Below, in pieces: positions 1 to 10,277 of a stretch of DNA of 64,000 bases. Below the pieces are notes generated by a model that was given only the letters and a program-made list of their open reading frames with translations, did no database searches and was not told the origin of the DNA. This DNA is from Diphasiastrum complanatum (lineage: Eukaryota > Streptophyta > Lycopodiopsida > Lycopodiales > Lycopodiaceae), in the NCBI GenBank assembly GCA_029204225.1, contig CM055101.1, positions 33,175,683 to 33,239,682 on the forward strand. The letters are read 5' to 3'. Both the position numbers and the translations under genes were made by a program. The first letter of the stretch is position 1; each line of letters opens with the position of its first letter.

Positions 1-402
1 TATGAACTTTTGCACTCTCTAAGATTGAAACACACTCTTGAAAGTCTAGCAAATTCAAACACGAGATCCTATCAATTTTAGGGTTTCCACAAAAGTACAC
101 AAATTGAATCATTCACATTCTACATGCAAAAGCTAGAAACTTGCTATACAATCTTCAAGAATGTTCTAAAACCTTTCTTATGCATCAAAACTCACCACAA
201 TCCAACAAGTAGGGAGGGAAAATGGCCTACTAGGTCTAAATTTGACCTTATCAACTTTCCTAAGTTGCCAAAAATAGTAAAACCACTATTCTTAGGCCTT
301 ATTAACTTTACAAAGTATATCTCTAAGTTGAAAATGCATATTGGCCTCAAAATTGCCAAATAAACTAACTTGACTAAACTAAACTAGTTGATATTTTTCA
401 CA
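1..402 (-). repeat. LTR-like fragment of copia family G
   Basis: The right part (about 320-402) resembles the LTR starts at 1555-1640 and 41770-41865. All three share a ...ttggcctcaa... block, then gactaaact(a)gttga and a tttcaca end. Read on the minus strand this is the start of an LTR. The left end lies outside the window or cannot be seen. No coding signal was found; the short plus-strand ORF here has no recognisable domain. Confidence 0.35.
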
Positions 403-1640
403 CCAGACTCTTGCTCTAGAGCATAATCCATTGATCTTGGCTTGATGAAACTTTCGACTCCATCATATTGGTGTGAGGTTCTTGCTATCCTAGTGGATCA
501 AGTAAAGCTAATTGTTATGGTAACAAGACCATGCACCTTACCATCTAGTGCTTTTCATTTTGGTCCTTTATGATAATCATACTTGTGATATTTTTGTCGG
601 ATAATACTACCAATTGATAAGGTACTACCAGATTGTACTCCAGATAAACAATCTCTCCATAGTGTCAGACGTAATTGATTCATGGATGATTATTCTTCAT
701 GTATTGCAACATCATCCATTGACTTGACTATTAATGAATCATGTTAAAACAATATATATATACATCATGAGACAATCCATGCCACCTACCTCCAAGTAGG
801 CATGACCTGTTTCTAGGCACCACACATGATGCACTAGCTGAAGAACATCCACTATGCATACAATTATGTATCATACTTGAGCAATTGTAGCATCTCTCTG
901 AGTACCACCCCAATGGAATCATCATCCACATACTATGCTCACCTAATTTCTTCACTCCTGACCAACATCCTACTAGAAAAACCGAACACCAAAGCAATAC
1001 CTATTGTGAAGAATTTTAGATTATTAAGATCCTAAATATGTCCCTTGATCTTTGGCTAGAAATCACCAACATTGCCAATGTAGAAAAAATCAACATCTAC
1101 ATTATGAATGAGATGCAAACTCTAATAGATCTTGATCAAACATCAATCAAAACATGAAATGAAGTTGTTGTCCATACAAAAACAATAAGCTACTGTATTT
1201 CACACGTGTGGATCCGCATATAGCATTTAATGAGCATTCTACACACAAAATTGCAAGATATCACCAATATAGTTAACCAATGGATAGACGACCCAAAGAG
1301 AACTATGTATAAGCATGAAATGAGATAGGGGAGAGAGAAATCTCCTCTTCCCATGAGTTACATCATTTTATAACAGGTCCAAACCTAATTTCAAACTTTG
1401 GTTTCCCTCCATAATGTAAAATCCTACTACTATTGTGACTAGACTCAGTGTCTCCACACTCAAATTGAATTTACCAAAAACTCATGTTCTACACTTTCCC
1501 ACACTTTCCAGAGTGTTTATTCAAATGATTTGACTAATATAACTTTGAAAAGTCAAATTCTAAGTCTAATACAAAATTGGCCTCAATTGTCGAATAAACA
1601 AATATAGCAAATTTGACTAAACTAGTTGAAATCTTTCACA
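403..1640 (-). repeat. Probable LTR (family G), minus orientation
   Basis: The right edge is well placed. On the minus strand the sequence begins TGTGAAAGATTTC directly after a purine tract, GAAGAGGGAG (1641-1650), which is the polypurine tract of the RNase H fragment to the right. It contains one perfect CACACGTGTG palindrome (1201-1210), a mark shared by several LTRs here. The left edge is uncertain and other insertions may be included. Confidence 0.45.
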
Positions 1641-2217
1641 CTCCCTCTTCAACTAGTTTTAGCATAGAGCTTGATAACACTCCAAGGGAAGTCATATGCT
1701 TCATAAAAAAGTATTTTCCCAATGCTTTAATAAAGATATCAGCTACACATTCCCTTGAAGAAACATGTTTAAGCTCCACCTCCTTAGCCATGACTTGCTC
1801 CCTCCCAAAATGATATGCCACCTCAATATGCTTGCTCCTAGCATGAAAGATAGGATTGGTTGCCAACTTTTGGGCTGATAGGTTGTCACAAAAGATGATT
1901 GGGCTCTCTTAAAAGTCTAGCAAGTGAAGATCCTTGATCATCCTCTTGATCCATACCATCTCCTTTGTGAAATGTGTAAGTGCTTTGTACTCGGCCTCAC
2001 TAGATGACAATGAGATACTGGCTTGTTTCTTTGACATCCATGATATAGCTCCATCACCTATGAAGATACAGTGAGAACTAATGGATCTCCTATCCATTTG
2101 ATCCCCAGCAAAGTCCAAATCTGAAAATCCAAACAAGTTAAGTGATGATCCCTCTCATACAATATGCCAAAATTTTGAGTTCCCAGAATATACCTCAAAA
2201 CTCGTTTTCCTCATCTT
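1641..2217 (-). pseudogene. Ty1/copia RNase H 3' end with polypurine tract (family G)
   Basis: This is the last part of a copia polyprotein on the minus strand. Visible blocks are SDLDFAGDQMDRRS, AISWMSKKQASISLSSSEAEY and NPIFHARSKHIEVAYHF, the standard order of plant copia RNase H. The reading frame shifts between 1866 and 1909. The fragment stops abruptly at about 2217, where the plus-strand element A begins head to head, so its RT and everything upstream are gone. The polypurine tract and LTR start lie at 1641-1650 and 1640. Closest relatives in the window are the fragments at 31334-31690 and 43559-43862. Confidence 0.85.
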
Positions 2218-3109
2218 GTACCTTGGCCAAGGAGGCATGGAACTACCTCAAAGGGATCTTTCTCTCGGCCTTCCAAAGACACTCTCAAAGTGTGGAAAAA
2301 GTTGTGAAGCTTGTAGCCTCTCAAAGGCACATAAGCTACCTTTTGATATCTCTTCCACTAGATCTACAAAAGCATTAGATCTTATTCATAGTGATGTGCA
2401 CTATTTTTCTCAAGAATCTAATGGAGGTGCATCTATGTATGTATCTTTTATTGATGATTACTCTAAATACACTTGGATTGAACTTTTGGATTCCAAAAGT
2501 AAAGTGTTTGAAGCTTTTGTTAAGCTCAAAACTCTAGTTGAAAATCAACTTGATGCTAGAATTAAAGTATTAAGGAGTAATAATGGTGGAGAGTATATCT
2601 CTACCAAGATGATAGAGTTTTGTAAATCCATTGGCATTAAGAGAGAATCTACATGTACTTATAGTCCTCAACAAAATGGTATAGTCGAGAGGATGAATAG
2701 AACACTATGTGAGTGTGCTAAGGCTTTAAGGATAGATGCATCTCTACCTAAGTCCTTTTGGGGAGAGGCTATTATTTGTGCAACTTCTTTATGTAATAGA
2801 TTGCCATGTAAGCCCATTGGAGGCATAACATCTTATGAGGCTCTATTTTGTAAGAAGCCGAATCTTAAAGATCTAAGAATTTTTGGATCTACTTGCTATG
2901 TTTTTCAAGCATTAGATACAAGAAAAAAGGATGATCCTACTTCTATTAAAGGGATCTTTGTTGGTTATGCTGAAAATAGCAAGGGATATAGAGTCTATAA
3001 TCCAATCACCAAGAAGATTTTAGTGAGTAGAGATGTTACTTTTGATGAAGGTAACTACTACAAGTTGAATGAGAAAGCTTCTAATCCATCTTATTCAAGG
3101 ATCTTGTAA
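2218..3109 (+). pseudogene. Ty1/copia integrase, element A
   Basis: Encodes the end of the GAG-pre-integrase zinc region (CEACSLSKAHK) and the integrase core: HSDVH with the first catalytic Asp, FIDDYSKYTW, then VLRSNNGGEY and PQQNGIVERMNR with the catalytic Glu. In relatives the middle block is RSDNGGE, so the second catalytic Asp is Asn here and the enzyme should be dead. The chromodomain-like tail region (FGSTCYVF, KGIFVGYAENSKGYRVY, VSRDVTFDE) follows. A TAA stop at about 3107 ends the frame; the RT continues downstream. The 5' half of the element (LTR, gag, protease) is missing because the fragment begins at the head-to-head junction at 2217. Confidence 0.9.
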
Positions 3110-4247
3110 GATTTGAGGAGGAGCCTATATGTGATCAAGATCTTGAAGATCCATCTCAAGATCCGAGGACTCCAAGGAGATCTACAAGAAGGAAGGCCGA
3201 GCCCTCAAGGCTCACCTATGTTGACAAAGGTGAACAAAGGGAAGATCTACATTCACTTACCTCTTACACTTTTCTAACTTCTATGTTTGATGAGCCAAGT
3301 TGCTTTGAAGAAGCTATGGAGTCACAAGAATGGAGGGAAGCCATGCAAAAAGAGTATGATGCTCTTATGGAGAATCATACATGGAAGCTTGTGGATCTTC
3401 CTCAAGGAAGAAAGCCACTTGAGTGCAAATGGATCTATAGATTGAAGTACAATCACGATGGGAGCATCAACAAACACAAGTCAAGGCTAGTGGCAAAGGG
3501 GTTCTTGCAAACCAAGGGAGTAGATTTTGATGAAACTTTTGCTCCTGTTGCTAAGCTAGTTTCCATAAGGTTGATTATTTCTCTTGCAACTACTTTCAAT
3601 TGGCCTCTATTTCAACTTGATCTGACTAATACTTTTCTCAATGAATATTTGGAAGAGGAGATTTTCATGAGGCAACCTGAGGGCTTCATCAAAGAAGATC
3701 AAGAGGAAAAAGTGTGTTTGTTGCTAAGAAGCCTTTATGGGCTTAAGCAAGCACCCAGAGCTTGGTACTCTAGGTTGAATACCTTCTTGAACTCTATTAA
3801 GTTTGTTGTAAGTGCTTATGATCCTTCTTTGTACTTAAGATTTAATGATGGTAAAATCATCATTCTCATTTTGTATGTTGATGACATTATCCTTAGTGGA
3901 AATGATCTTGATGGTATACAAGAAGTGAAAGTAGCATTGTTTAAGGAGTTTAAGATGGTGGATCTTGGTAATCTTCATTTCATATTAGAAATAGAAGTTT
4001 CAAGAGGCAAAGATTTGAGTTTTATTTGTCAATCCAAATATGCTTCTTCTATCTTAGAAAAGTTTGAAATGAAAGATTGTAAAGGAGTAGAAACTCCTAT
4101 GGAGCAAAATGTAAAAGTCTCAAATAGTGACGATGAAGCATCCTTTGAGGACATCACACTATATAGGAGACTTGTAGGCTCCTTGATCTATCTTACTATA
4201 ACTAGACCTAATCTAAGTTATATAGTGTAGGCAAACTAAGCCAATCT
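3110..4247 (+). pseudogene. Ty1/copia reverse transcriptase, element A
   Basis: Continues element A after the stop at about 3107. The acidic linker with TPRRSTRRKAEPSR is at 3110-3290. The RT begins at EEAMESQEWREAMQKEYDAL and runs through LECKWIYRLK, KSRLVAKGF, DETFAPVAKLVSIRLI, QLDLTNTFLN (usually DVxxAFL), SLYGLKQAPRAWYSR and the catalytic YVDDIILSG at about 3874. A frameshift near 4230 (LSYIV stop) separates it from RNase H. The linker segment 3098-3366 is nearly identical to 50417-50700, where it sits inside another element. Confidence 0.9.
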
Positions 4248-4778
4248 ATGCAAAATCCATTGGTTTGTCATTGGAAAAATGCAAAAAGGGTGTTGAGGTA
4301 CATCTTAGCCACCAAGAACTTTGGCATTTTATATGATGGATCTAATCTTGCCTTAAGGGCATATTCGGATGCTGATTTTGCAGGTGATAAGGTGGATAGG
4401 AGGTCCACAAGTGCTTTTGTTACCTTCCTTAGCAATGGCATAGTGTCTTGGCTTTCCAAAAAGAAAGATACTAATTATCTATCCTCAACCAAATCGGAAT
4501 ACACGACACTAACATCCACAACAAAGGAGATCCTATGGTTGAAGAGGCTTTTGGTGGAAGTGCAAGTCATGGAGGCCGAGGAGCAGCCATCAATATTCTG
4601 TGACAACCAATCAAGCCAAGCATTAACAACCAATCCCACATTCCATGCAAGGAGCAAGCACATAGAGATTGCTCACCATTTTGTGAGGGAAAAGTTTCAA
4701 GCAAAGGATATCAAGCTACATCATGTGTCTTCTTCAGATTGCCTTGTTGATCTACTCACTAAAGCCTTGCCAAAGTAA
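4248..4778 (+). pseudogene. Ty1/copia RNase H, element A
   Basis: C-terminal RNase H of element A: AYSDADFAGDKVDRRSTSAF, GIVSWLSKKKDT, SSTKSEYTTLTSTTKEILWLKRL, IFCDNQSSQAL, TFHARSKHIEIAHHF. The protein stops at LTKALPK just before the LTR at 4783. The purine tract expected before the LTR (as at 48280-48288) is eroded here. Confidence 0.88.
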
Positions 4779-4782
4779 CAAC

Positions 4783-5401
4783 TGCTAAAATTACACAAGC
4801 TAGTTTGCACCATTACCACTTGTAAATGACTTTGGGGCCATGTTGTGGGATGTCACATGTGCCAAAAGCATAGGATACCTTATTCTAAGTCAAATCATTA
4901 ACCTAGCTTTGGAATGGCACCTTTGGAATATGTCCAAAGAGTGCATAGATAGGGTAGAGAAAAAGTAGGAGCTAAAAAAAGCATTTTTCTCATTGTTTTT
5001 GGATCTCGAGGCATTGATCCTAAATAGGGTGGATCAAGTGGATCTTTAGGTCAGATTTTAGGGTTAGGTTATGATGAATACATAGAAGCCCTAATATGCT
5101 CAGATCCGAGCTCTACATGTATAAATATGTGATGGGATTTCCATCTAATAATGAGCAAAATCAAAATTTTCCTCTTGACTAGTTTGAGTCTATGATTTGA
5201 TTGATGAATGCTATTGGCATATGATTTTTTCTGATGATTGAATGAGTTTGGAGTTGCAGGTACAGTACATAGGCAGCAGCAGGCCATACTTTCACACGTG
5301 TGAAGAGTTTTGGAGCTAATTCATGGAGTTCAAGCCAAGATAAGCTAGGAATCAATGCATTGCCTAGAATCAAATGGGATTATTTTGCTGTATTTTTATC
5401 A
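4783..5401 (+). repeat. Copia LTR shared by element A (as 3' LTR) and element B (as 5' LTR)
   Basis: About 619 bp. Begins TGCTAAAATTACACAAGC (the related LTR at 48289 begins TGTTATGATTACACAAGC) and ends TTTTTATCA, followed at once by a primer-binding site. It follows element A RNase H and precedes the element B leader and gag, so one LTR serves two bodies. It carries a TATA-like TATAAATA and one CACACGTGTG palindrome (5293-5302). Confidence 0.85.
5120..5127 (+). promoter_or_regulatory. TATA-box candidate in the copia LTR
   Basis: TATAAATA in the context ctctacatg-tataaatatg, conserved at 49330-49337 in the related LTR. Its place in the second half of the LTR suits a U3/R boundary promoter. 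No transcript evidence is available. Confidence 0.5.
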
Positions 5402-5413
5402 TGGTATTAGAGC
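5402..5413 (+). other. Primer-binding site (tRNA-iMet type), element B
   Basis: TGGTATTAGAGC directly abuts the LTR end. It differs by one base from TGGTATCAGAGC, the complement of the plant initiator tRNA-Met 3' end used by most copia elements. Confidence 0.85.
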
Positions 5414-6189
5414 CATTCCAAGAAATGAGCTTCACTTTATGCTAGAATCATATATTTTGATGCAATTCAAGCATTGATTGCTATATTCTAGACATAATCT
5501 ATGAGTAGTACCTTCAGTTCTTGATCAATTTGAGTGAAGAGGGATCTAATGGTTTTTTATTTACAGGCTTTTTACAAAATCCGAGTTGTGGTCATTTCTT
5601 ATCAAATGGATCAAAATAGCAAGTACTTTGCTCTTTCATCATATTGATGCTACTCGATTTGTGGAGTCTATCACAAGGAATAGTTTTCAATCAATCAAAA
5701 GGAAGGTAGATCCTTATCCTTGGTACTGTAATAGGTCATTCTTAGACTTATTGAGATGTTAGAAATTTAATTATGGGGTCAGCCCAAAGACTTCGATAAG
5801 TGCTCATCAAGGAATGCAATTCTAGTCAAGATTGTGTTCAATTTTCGCTTGATTTGTGAGATAGTTTGGATTGATTATTGCATAATGATTCAATCTGATC
5901 TTGTAGGAATGATTTGAAGAGGCATTTATGTGCATATGATTCCTTTTGTTTCAGGTTAGGTGAATCTTATATCCTTGTGAAGTCGAGATCAAGGAGGAGG
6001 CAATTCTAGATCCATTTTTTATGCATATTCAAGCTAGTTTCCATTCTTGTTGACATTTGGCTTAAGATCAGGTAGGATCTTATTTAGAGGTCAAGTTTTG
6101 AGCTTTCTCAAGTCCCTAGATAGTGGGATAGCTAGCCTTTCAATCATTTCTATTTTGCATCTATTCTTGTGATCAAGATCTTGTTTAAG
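5414..6189 (+). other. Untranslated leader of copia element B
   Basis: The stretch lies between the primer site and the gag ATG at 6190. No ORF or RNA gene is recognisable. Confidence 0.6.
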
Positions 6190-7251
6190 ATGGCTTCAAT
6201 GAATGCATATCTTTTGGATTCACATGATAGATTGAATGCTTCTAATTATTCAATTTGGAAGCTAAGATTGGAATAAATTCCTATTTTACAAGATCTAATG
6301 GATATAGTGAGTGGTGGAGAGGATGAGCCCATTCACAGAAGCTACAAAATACAAAAGGAGGTGCAAGGTTGCTCTCCATTGTATGAAAATGAATGTAGCT
6401 AATAAGCTTCTTAAGGAGGTAGGTGCTTGCACCTCGACTCAAGAAGCATGGAAAGCTCTTCAAAATATATATGAATCCAAGCATACTTAAAGGTTGTTAT
6501 CCTTGAAGGATCAAATCCTTCAATGTTTTCAAGCTAAAGGAGAGAGTGGACATTCATATGTGTTAAGAGTTAAGGACTTAAACAAGGAGCTTGCTTACAT
6601 AGGAGATTCCATTAAGGAAAGTGAACTTGTTCAACTAATCTTGAATGGTTTGAGTGTGGATTTTGCTAACCTAGTGCAAGGCTATGCAATTATGGGCAAG
6701 TTGCCCTCACTTGAAGATATCCAAGGAGTCATCATGGCCGAGGAGAGTAGGAGAACTCACATCAAGTCAAGGATGGAGAAGCTCTCCCTCAATGATGGAG
6801 ATGACAAGGCTCTTTTCACCAAGAGCAAGAACAAATCCAAAGGCAAGGGTGCTGCATTCAAGAAGAATCAAGTCAAAGGTGAAGATCAAGAAGGATCTTC
6901 AAGTCCAAGCTCGAGCAAGCCAAAGAAGGATAAGTCGAAGATCAAATGCTTTTGTGGCAAGATGGGGCACTATGCCTCAAAGTGCTTCAAGAAGAAGCAA
7001 TCTCAAAGTCAAGCAAACCTAGGACAAGAGGAAGAGAAGAGCTCTCATTAAGATTCACTCATGATGTCAAGTTTCTCATCTTCAAGCATAAGAGGTGAAG
7101 ACCCTTGGTGGATAGATAATGGGGCTAGCTCCCACATGACAAGTAAGAGGGAGTATTTTTCAAACTTATCTATTTATGATGGACCTATAAAGTCAATTTT
7201 TACAGCAAATGATTATGCTTGTAAGGTAGAAGGCATAGGATCCATACACAA
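6190..7251 (+). pseudogene. Ty1/copia gag and start of protease, element B
   Basis: Gag starts at ATG 6190 (MASMNAYLLDSHDRLN, matching MASINAYLLDTNERLN of element E at 17150). In-frame stops interrupt it near 6275 and 6488. An open stretch (6494-7051) carries the UBN2-type gag core (FQAKGESGHSYVLRVKDLNK, LVQLILNGL) and a damaged zinc knuckle (CFCGKMGHYASKC; one spacing residue short of CX2CX4HX4C). The protease start follows (WWIDNGASSHMTS; the usual DSG is DNG, so the catalytic triplet is changed). The body is cut at about 7251, within GIGSI, by the palindrome-rich block to the right. Confidence 0.88.
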
Positions 7252-7470
7252 CTAGAAACCTCTGTGTTTATCCATGTAGAGTATCCACGCGACACCCGAC
7301 ACTTAGTCAATTTTTTGAAATTTTGTTTGCATGGAACATCCACACGTGGATTATCCACGTCGAAAATTTTTTGAACACGCCTCTGGCCAGTCCACCGGTT
7401 ATTTTCTGACATGGCGCTGAAAACTTTATGCACATGGATTATCCACGCCAAAGTGAATTTTAAGAATTTT
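7252..7470. repeat. Palindrome-rich block with TATCCACG motifs
   Basis: Contains repeated near-palindromes such as CACGTGGATTATCCACGTC (about 7333-7360) and CACATGGATTATCCACGCC (about 7431-7450), plus several single TATCCACG or TTTATCCATG units. The same motif clusters occur at 53405-53740 and 55410-55457. It sits between the truncated gag of element B and the truncated RT of element C, as expected for a piece of a DNA transposon terminus. No ORF. Confidence 0.6.
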
Positions 7471-8552
7471 GACAACTGGTATAGTCGTGGTAAGGTAGAT
7501 CAAGCTCGCTCCTAACTGCCTATACAACGTAGCATCAAATGACTGTGACTCATCAAGCTTAGAAAGCTTTTTACTGGTTCAATAGGAATATTCACTGGTT
7601 TGCAATCCTGCAACCTAAACCTGTGCAGCAACTCTTTGACATATTTCACCAGTTAAACCCACTTCGTGTCCTTTTTGCCACACCTCTACTCCAAGGCAAT
7701 AATGCATCAGGTTGAGATTTGTCATCTCGAATTGTTCCATGAGGTCTTTCTTGATCATGTCTATCATCTCTTGACTATTTTCCGTAATAATCAAGTCATC
7801 AACATAAAGAGCAATCAAAGCAACCATACCATCAAAACATAAGACATACAGATTTGGATCAGAATGTGTTCTCACCATCCTCTTTGAACGAAAGTAGGCA
7901 TCAATCCTACTATACCACACACGTGGTGCCTGTTTAAGACCATAAAGTGCTTTCTTCAAGCGACATACTTTATTCTCTTGTCCTTTTTCTACAAAGCCTT
8001 CAATTTGATCCATGAATACCTCTTCTTCTAACTCACCATTTAGAAAAATAGATTTTACATCCATCTGATGCAAAGGCCAACCAAAATGACAAGCTAAAGC
8101 AACAAGTAGACGTAGATTATTCCACTTACATGTTGGCGCATAGGTCTCCTCATAGTCGATCCCTTTACTTTGTGCATACCATTTGATCACCAATCTTGCC
8201 TTGTGCTTTGCTATACTTCCATCTGCATGGTACTTAGTCCTGTATATCCATTTGCAACCAATGGGTTTCTTGTCAACTGGTGGTTCTACTAAGTCCCATG
8301 TGCTATGCTTAGCAATTGACTCCATCTCCTCTCCCATGGCCTTGACCCAAATGTCATCATCCTTCACTTCACCATAAGTTGAAGGTTCTTTGCTTTGAAT
8401 AATGCTAGATAAGAGAGCATAATTTGTTTCATACCTTTCAAGTTGTGTCTTCCATCTTGTTGATCTTCGTAGCTCTCCTTGGCTAGATGATCCTGGAAAG
8501 TCATCCATGTCGCGGCTCTCCAAAATCTCTCAAACCACTTAGGGAGCTTCAT
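7471..8552 (-). pseudogene. Ty1/copia reverse transcriptase, element C
   Basis: Minus strand. Order: STWDLVEPPVDKKPIGCKWIYRTK, KHKARLVIKWYAQSKGIDYEETYAP, GWPLHQMDVKSIFLN, ALYGLKQAPRVWYSR, ALYVDDLIITENS, MTNLNLMHYCLGVEV. A frameshift near 7615 hides a few more blocks down to about 7475 (CKPVNIPIEP, LYRQLGASLIYL). RNase H and 3' LTR are missing beyond that point. MDVKSIFLN replaces the usual DVKxAFLN. It belongs to a family different from A, B and E, judged by its linker and RT wording. Confidence 0.9.
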
Positions 8553-9906
8553 GTCAGATAATCGGCTTCCTGGTAAAAATGTATCCCACGATACGTCCTT
8601 CTCTTTGCGTTTGTCACCTGCAACTTCAATCCTTCTCGCACCAAAAGGTTTGTCTCTACCTCTCCAACCTGCTTCTTGGGGTTGAGTAGTACTATCTTGA
8701 GAAGTATCCTCATGTTCATCACTTGGAAATTCAATAAATGGATCATCATCAGGAGGTATCCTTACTATACCATCTTTCCCACTGAATGTGTCTATCTTCT
8801 CAGCATCCTCGTCTTCATACCTCTTGGATTTATCAGAGGTAACATCAGGCTTACATGGATTTTGTTTTCCACTGGATCAAAACATCTATAGCCCTTCACA
8901 CGATCATCATATCCTAGAATAATACACTTGATAGCTTTCACATCAAGTTTATGTCTCTCTTCCTTAGGAATGTGTACAAAGGCCTTACATCCAAAGATTC
9001 GCAAGTGGTTCACCTTTGGCTGCTTCTTCGTGAATGCCTCCTCAGGTGTTATCTTTGGTATGGCAATGGTAGGACTTCTATTTTGAGGATAGACTGCCAT
9101 ACTACATTCTTCTGACCAAAGATCTTTTGGTAGTTTCATCTCATCTAGCATAGATCTGGCACTTTCCACAATCGTATGATTCTTGCGCTTAGCTACACCA
9201 TTGAGAGCAGAGTATGAGCTTGCATAAATTGTCTTTTGATCCCACATTGATCACAACGATCATTGAAGTCATTAGACTTGTACTCACCTCCACTATCTGA
9301 TCTTAGAACTTTGATCTTCCTACCTATCTGATTTTCGACCAATGCTTTGAAGCTCTTGAAATTGTCAAATGCATCTGATTTTTTCCTCAAGAAGTAGATC
9401 CAAGTCTTACATGACATATCATCAATAAAGGTCATGAAATATAAGGCTTTACCTAAGAACATAGTCATCATAGACCCGCATAAATATGTGTGGATCGAAT
9501 CTAGGATGTTCTTTGCCCTTGCAACACCACCTTTATTGAACTTCTCTCGATGTTGCTTCCCATATACACATGATTCGCACATCGATTTCAAGTGGTTCTC
9601 TATGGTAGGCAATTCTGTTACCATCTCCAATTTTCTCATCAAACTGAGGTTTCCTAAGTTCAAGTGACCAAGCCTCTTATGCCACAACTCAATCTACGAT
9701 GGAATGGATGAGACAAGTCCATGTTGTCCCTTGATTGTGGCATTCAACTTATACAATTTAGTATTGGGCTCCCTTACTCCATTTGCAATAACTTTGAACT
9801 TTTGGTTCACATCCTTCACAAAGCAACAATCATGGGCAAATTCTACTTTCAACATGCACTCAGTCGTCAACTCCCAACTATGTGTCCAATAGAATGGTGA
9901 AATCAC
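8553..9906 (-). pseudogene. Ty1/copia pre-integrase and integrase, element C
   Basis: Minus strand, upstream part of element C. GAG-pre-integrase: LWHKRLGHLNLGNL, CESCVYGKQHREKF (zinc ligands). Integrase core: SIHTYLCGSM (first catalytic Asp of the usual HSDxxGP block is lost), TFIDDMSCKTWIYFL, VLRSDSGGEYKSNDF, then after a frameshift near 9200-9245 ALNGVAKRKNHTIVE, where the usual glutamate of GVAERKN is Lys. The tail gives HLRIFGCKAFVHIPKEERHKLD and CIILGYDDRVKGYRCF. So two of three catalytic acids appear changed. The protease and gag are missing beyond about 9906. Confidence 0.88.
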
Positions 9907-10121
9907 TTTTGGTGCACTCTGAACCTTTTCTTCGCTACAATCACTTTATTTGTTGTACCGTACTTGCAGGTACAATCCGGGTGCCCTTTATTTGGAGTCC
10001 GTAGCCCTTCGTTTGGGTCAAAACGGATAAAGGAGGCAAAATTAAGGGCTTTTTCACTTTTTGAACCATTTCTTCAGTTTGAAGAGATTTCAACCTTCAG
10101 TAAATTTGGACCCAACTCAAC
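9907..10121. other. Unassigned spacer
   Basis: Lies between the truncated element C and the LTR of element D. No domain, repeat or RNA gene recognised. It includes a run cttgcaggtac that resembles a splice acceptor, but nothing supports an exon. Confidence 0.4.
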
Positions 10122-10277
10122 TTTTAAAGTGAAAAGAACGTGTGAACTTCACCACACACCCTACAGGATCTTACTGAGGTGTTGTGATTGCACAAGATTG
10201 ATCAAAGAACAATATGCTTGAAAAATCTAAGGCAAGAGCACAATGGCATACATCTGATGAAAAAATCTAACTCTTCA
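10122..10277 (-). repeat. Short copia LTR (3' copy), element D
   Basis: From about 10137 to 10277 it is nearly identical to 18811-18950. On the minus strand it begins TGAAGAGTTAGATTT at 10277. The last 15 or so bases (10122-10136) are diverged. It is joined directly to integrase coding sequence, without RT, RNase H or a polypurine tract between. Confidence 0.8.

Noticed and set aside
731-997. 88-codon Cys-rich minus-strand ORF as a small secreted protein
   Set aside because: It lies in LTR-like sequence, has no convincing signal peptide and nothing else supports it.
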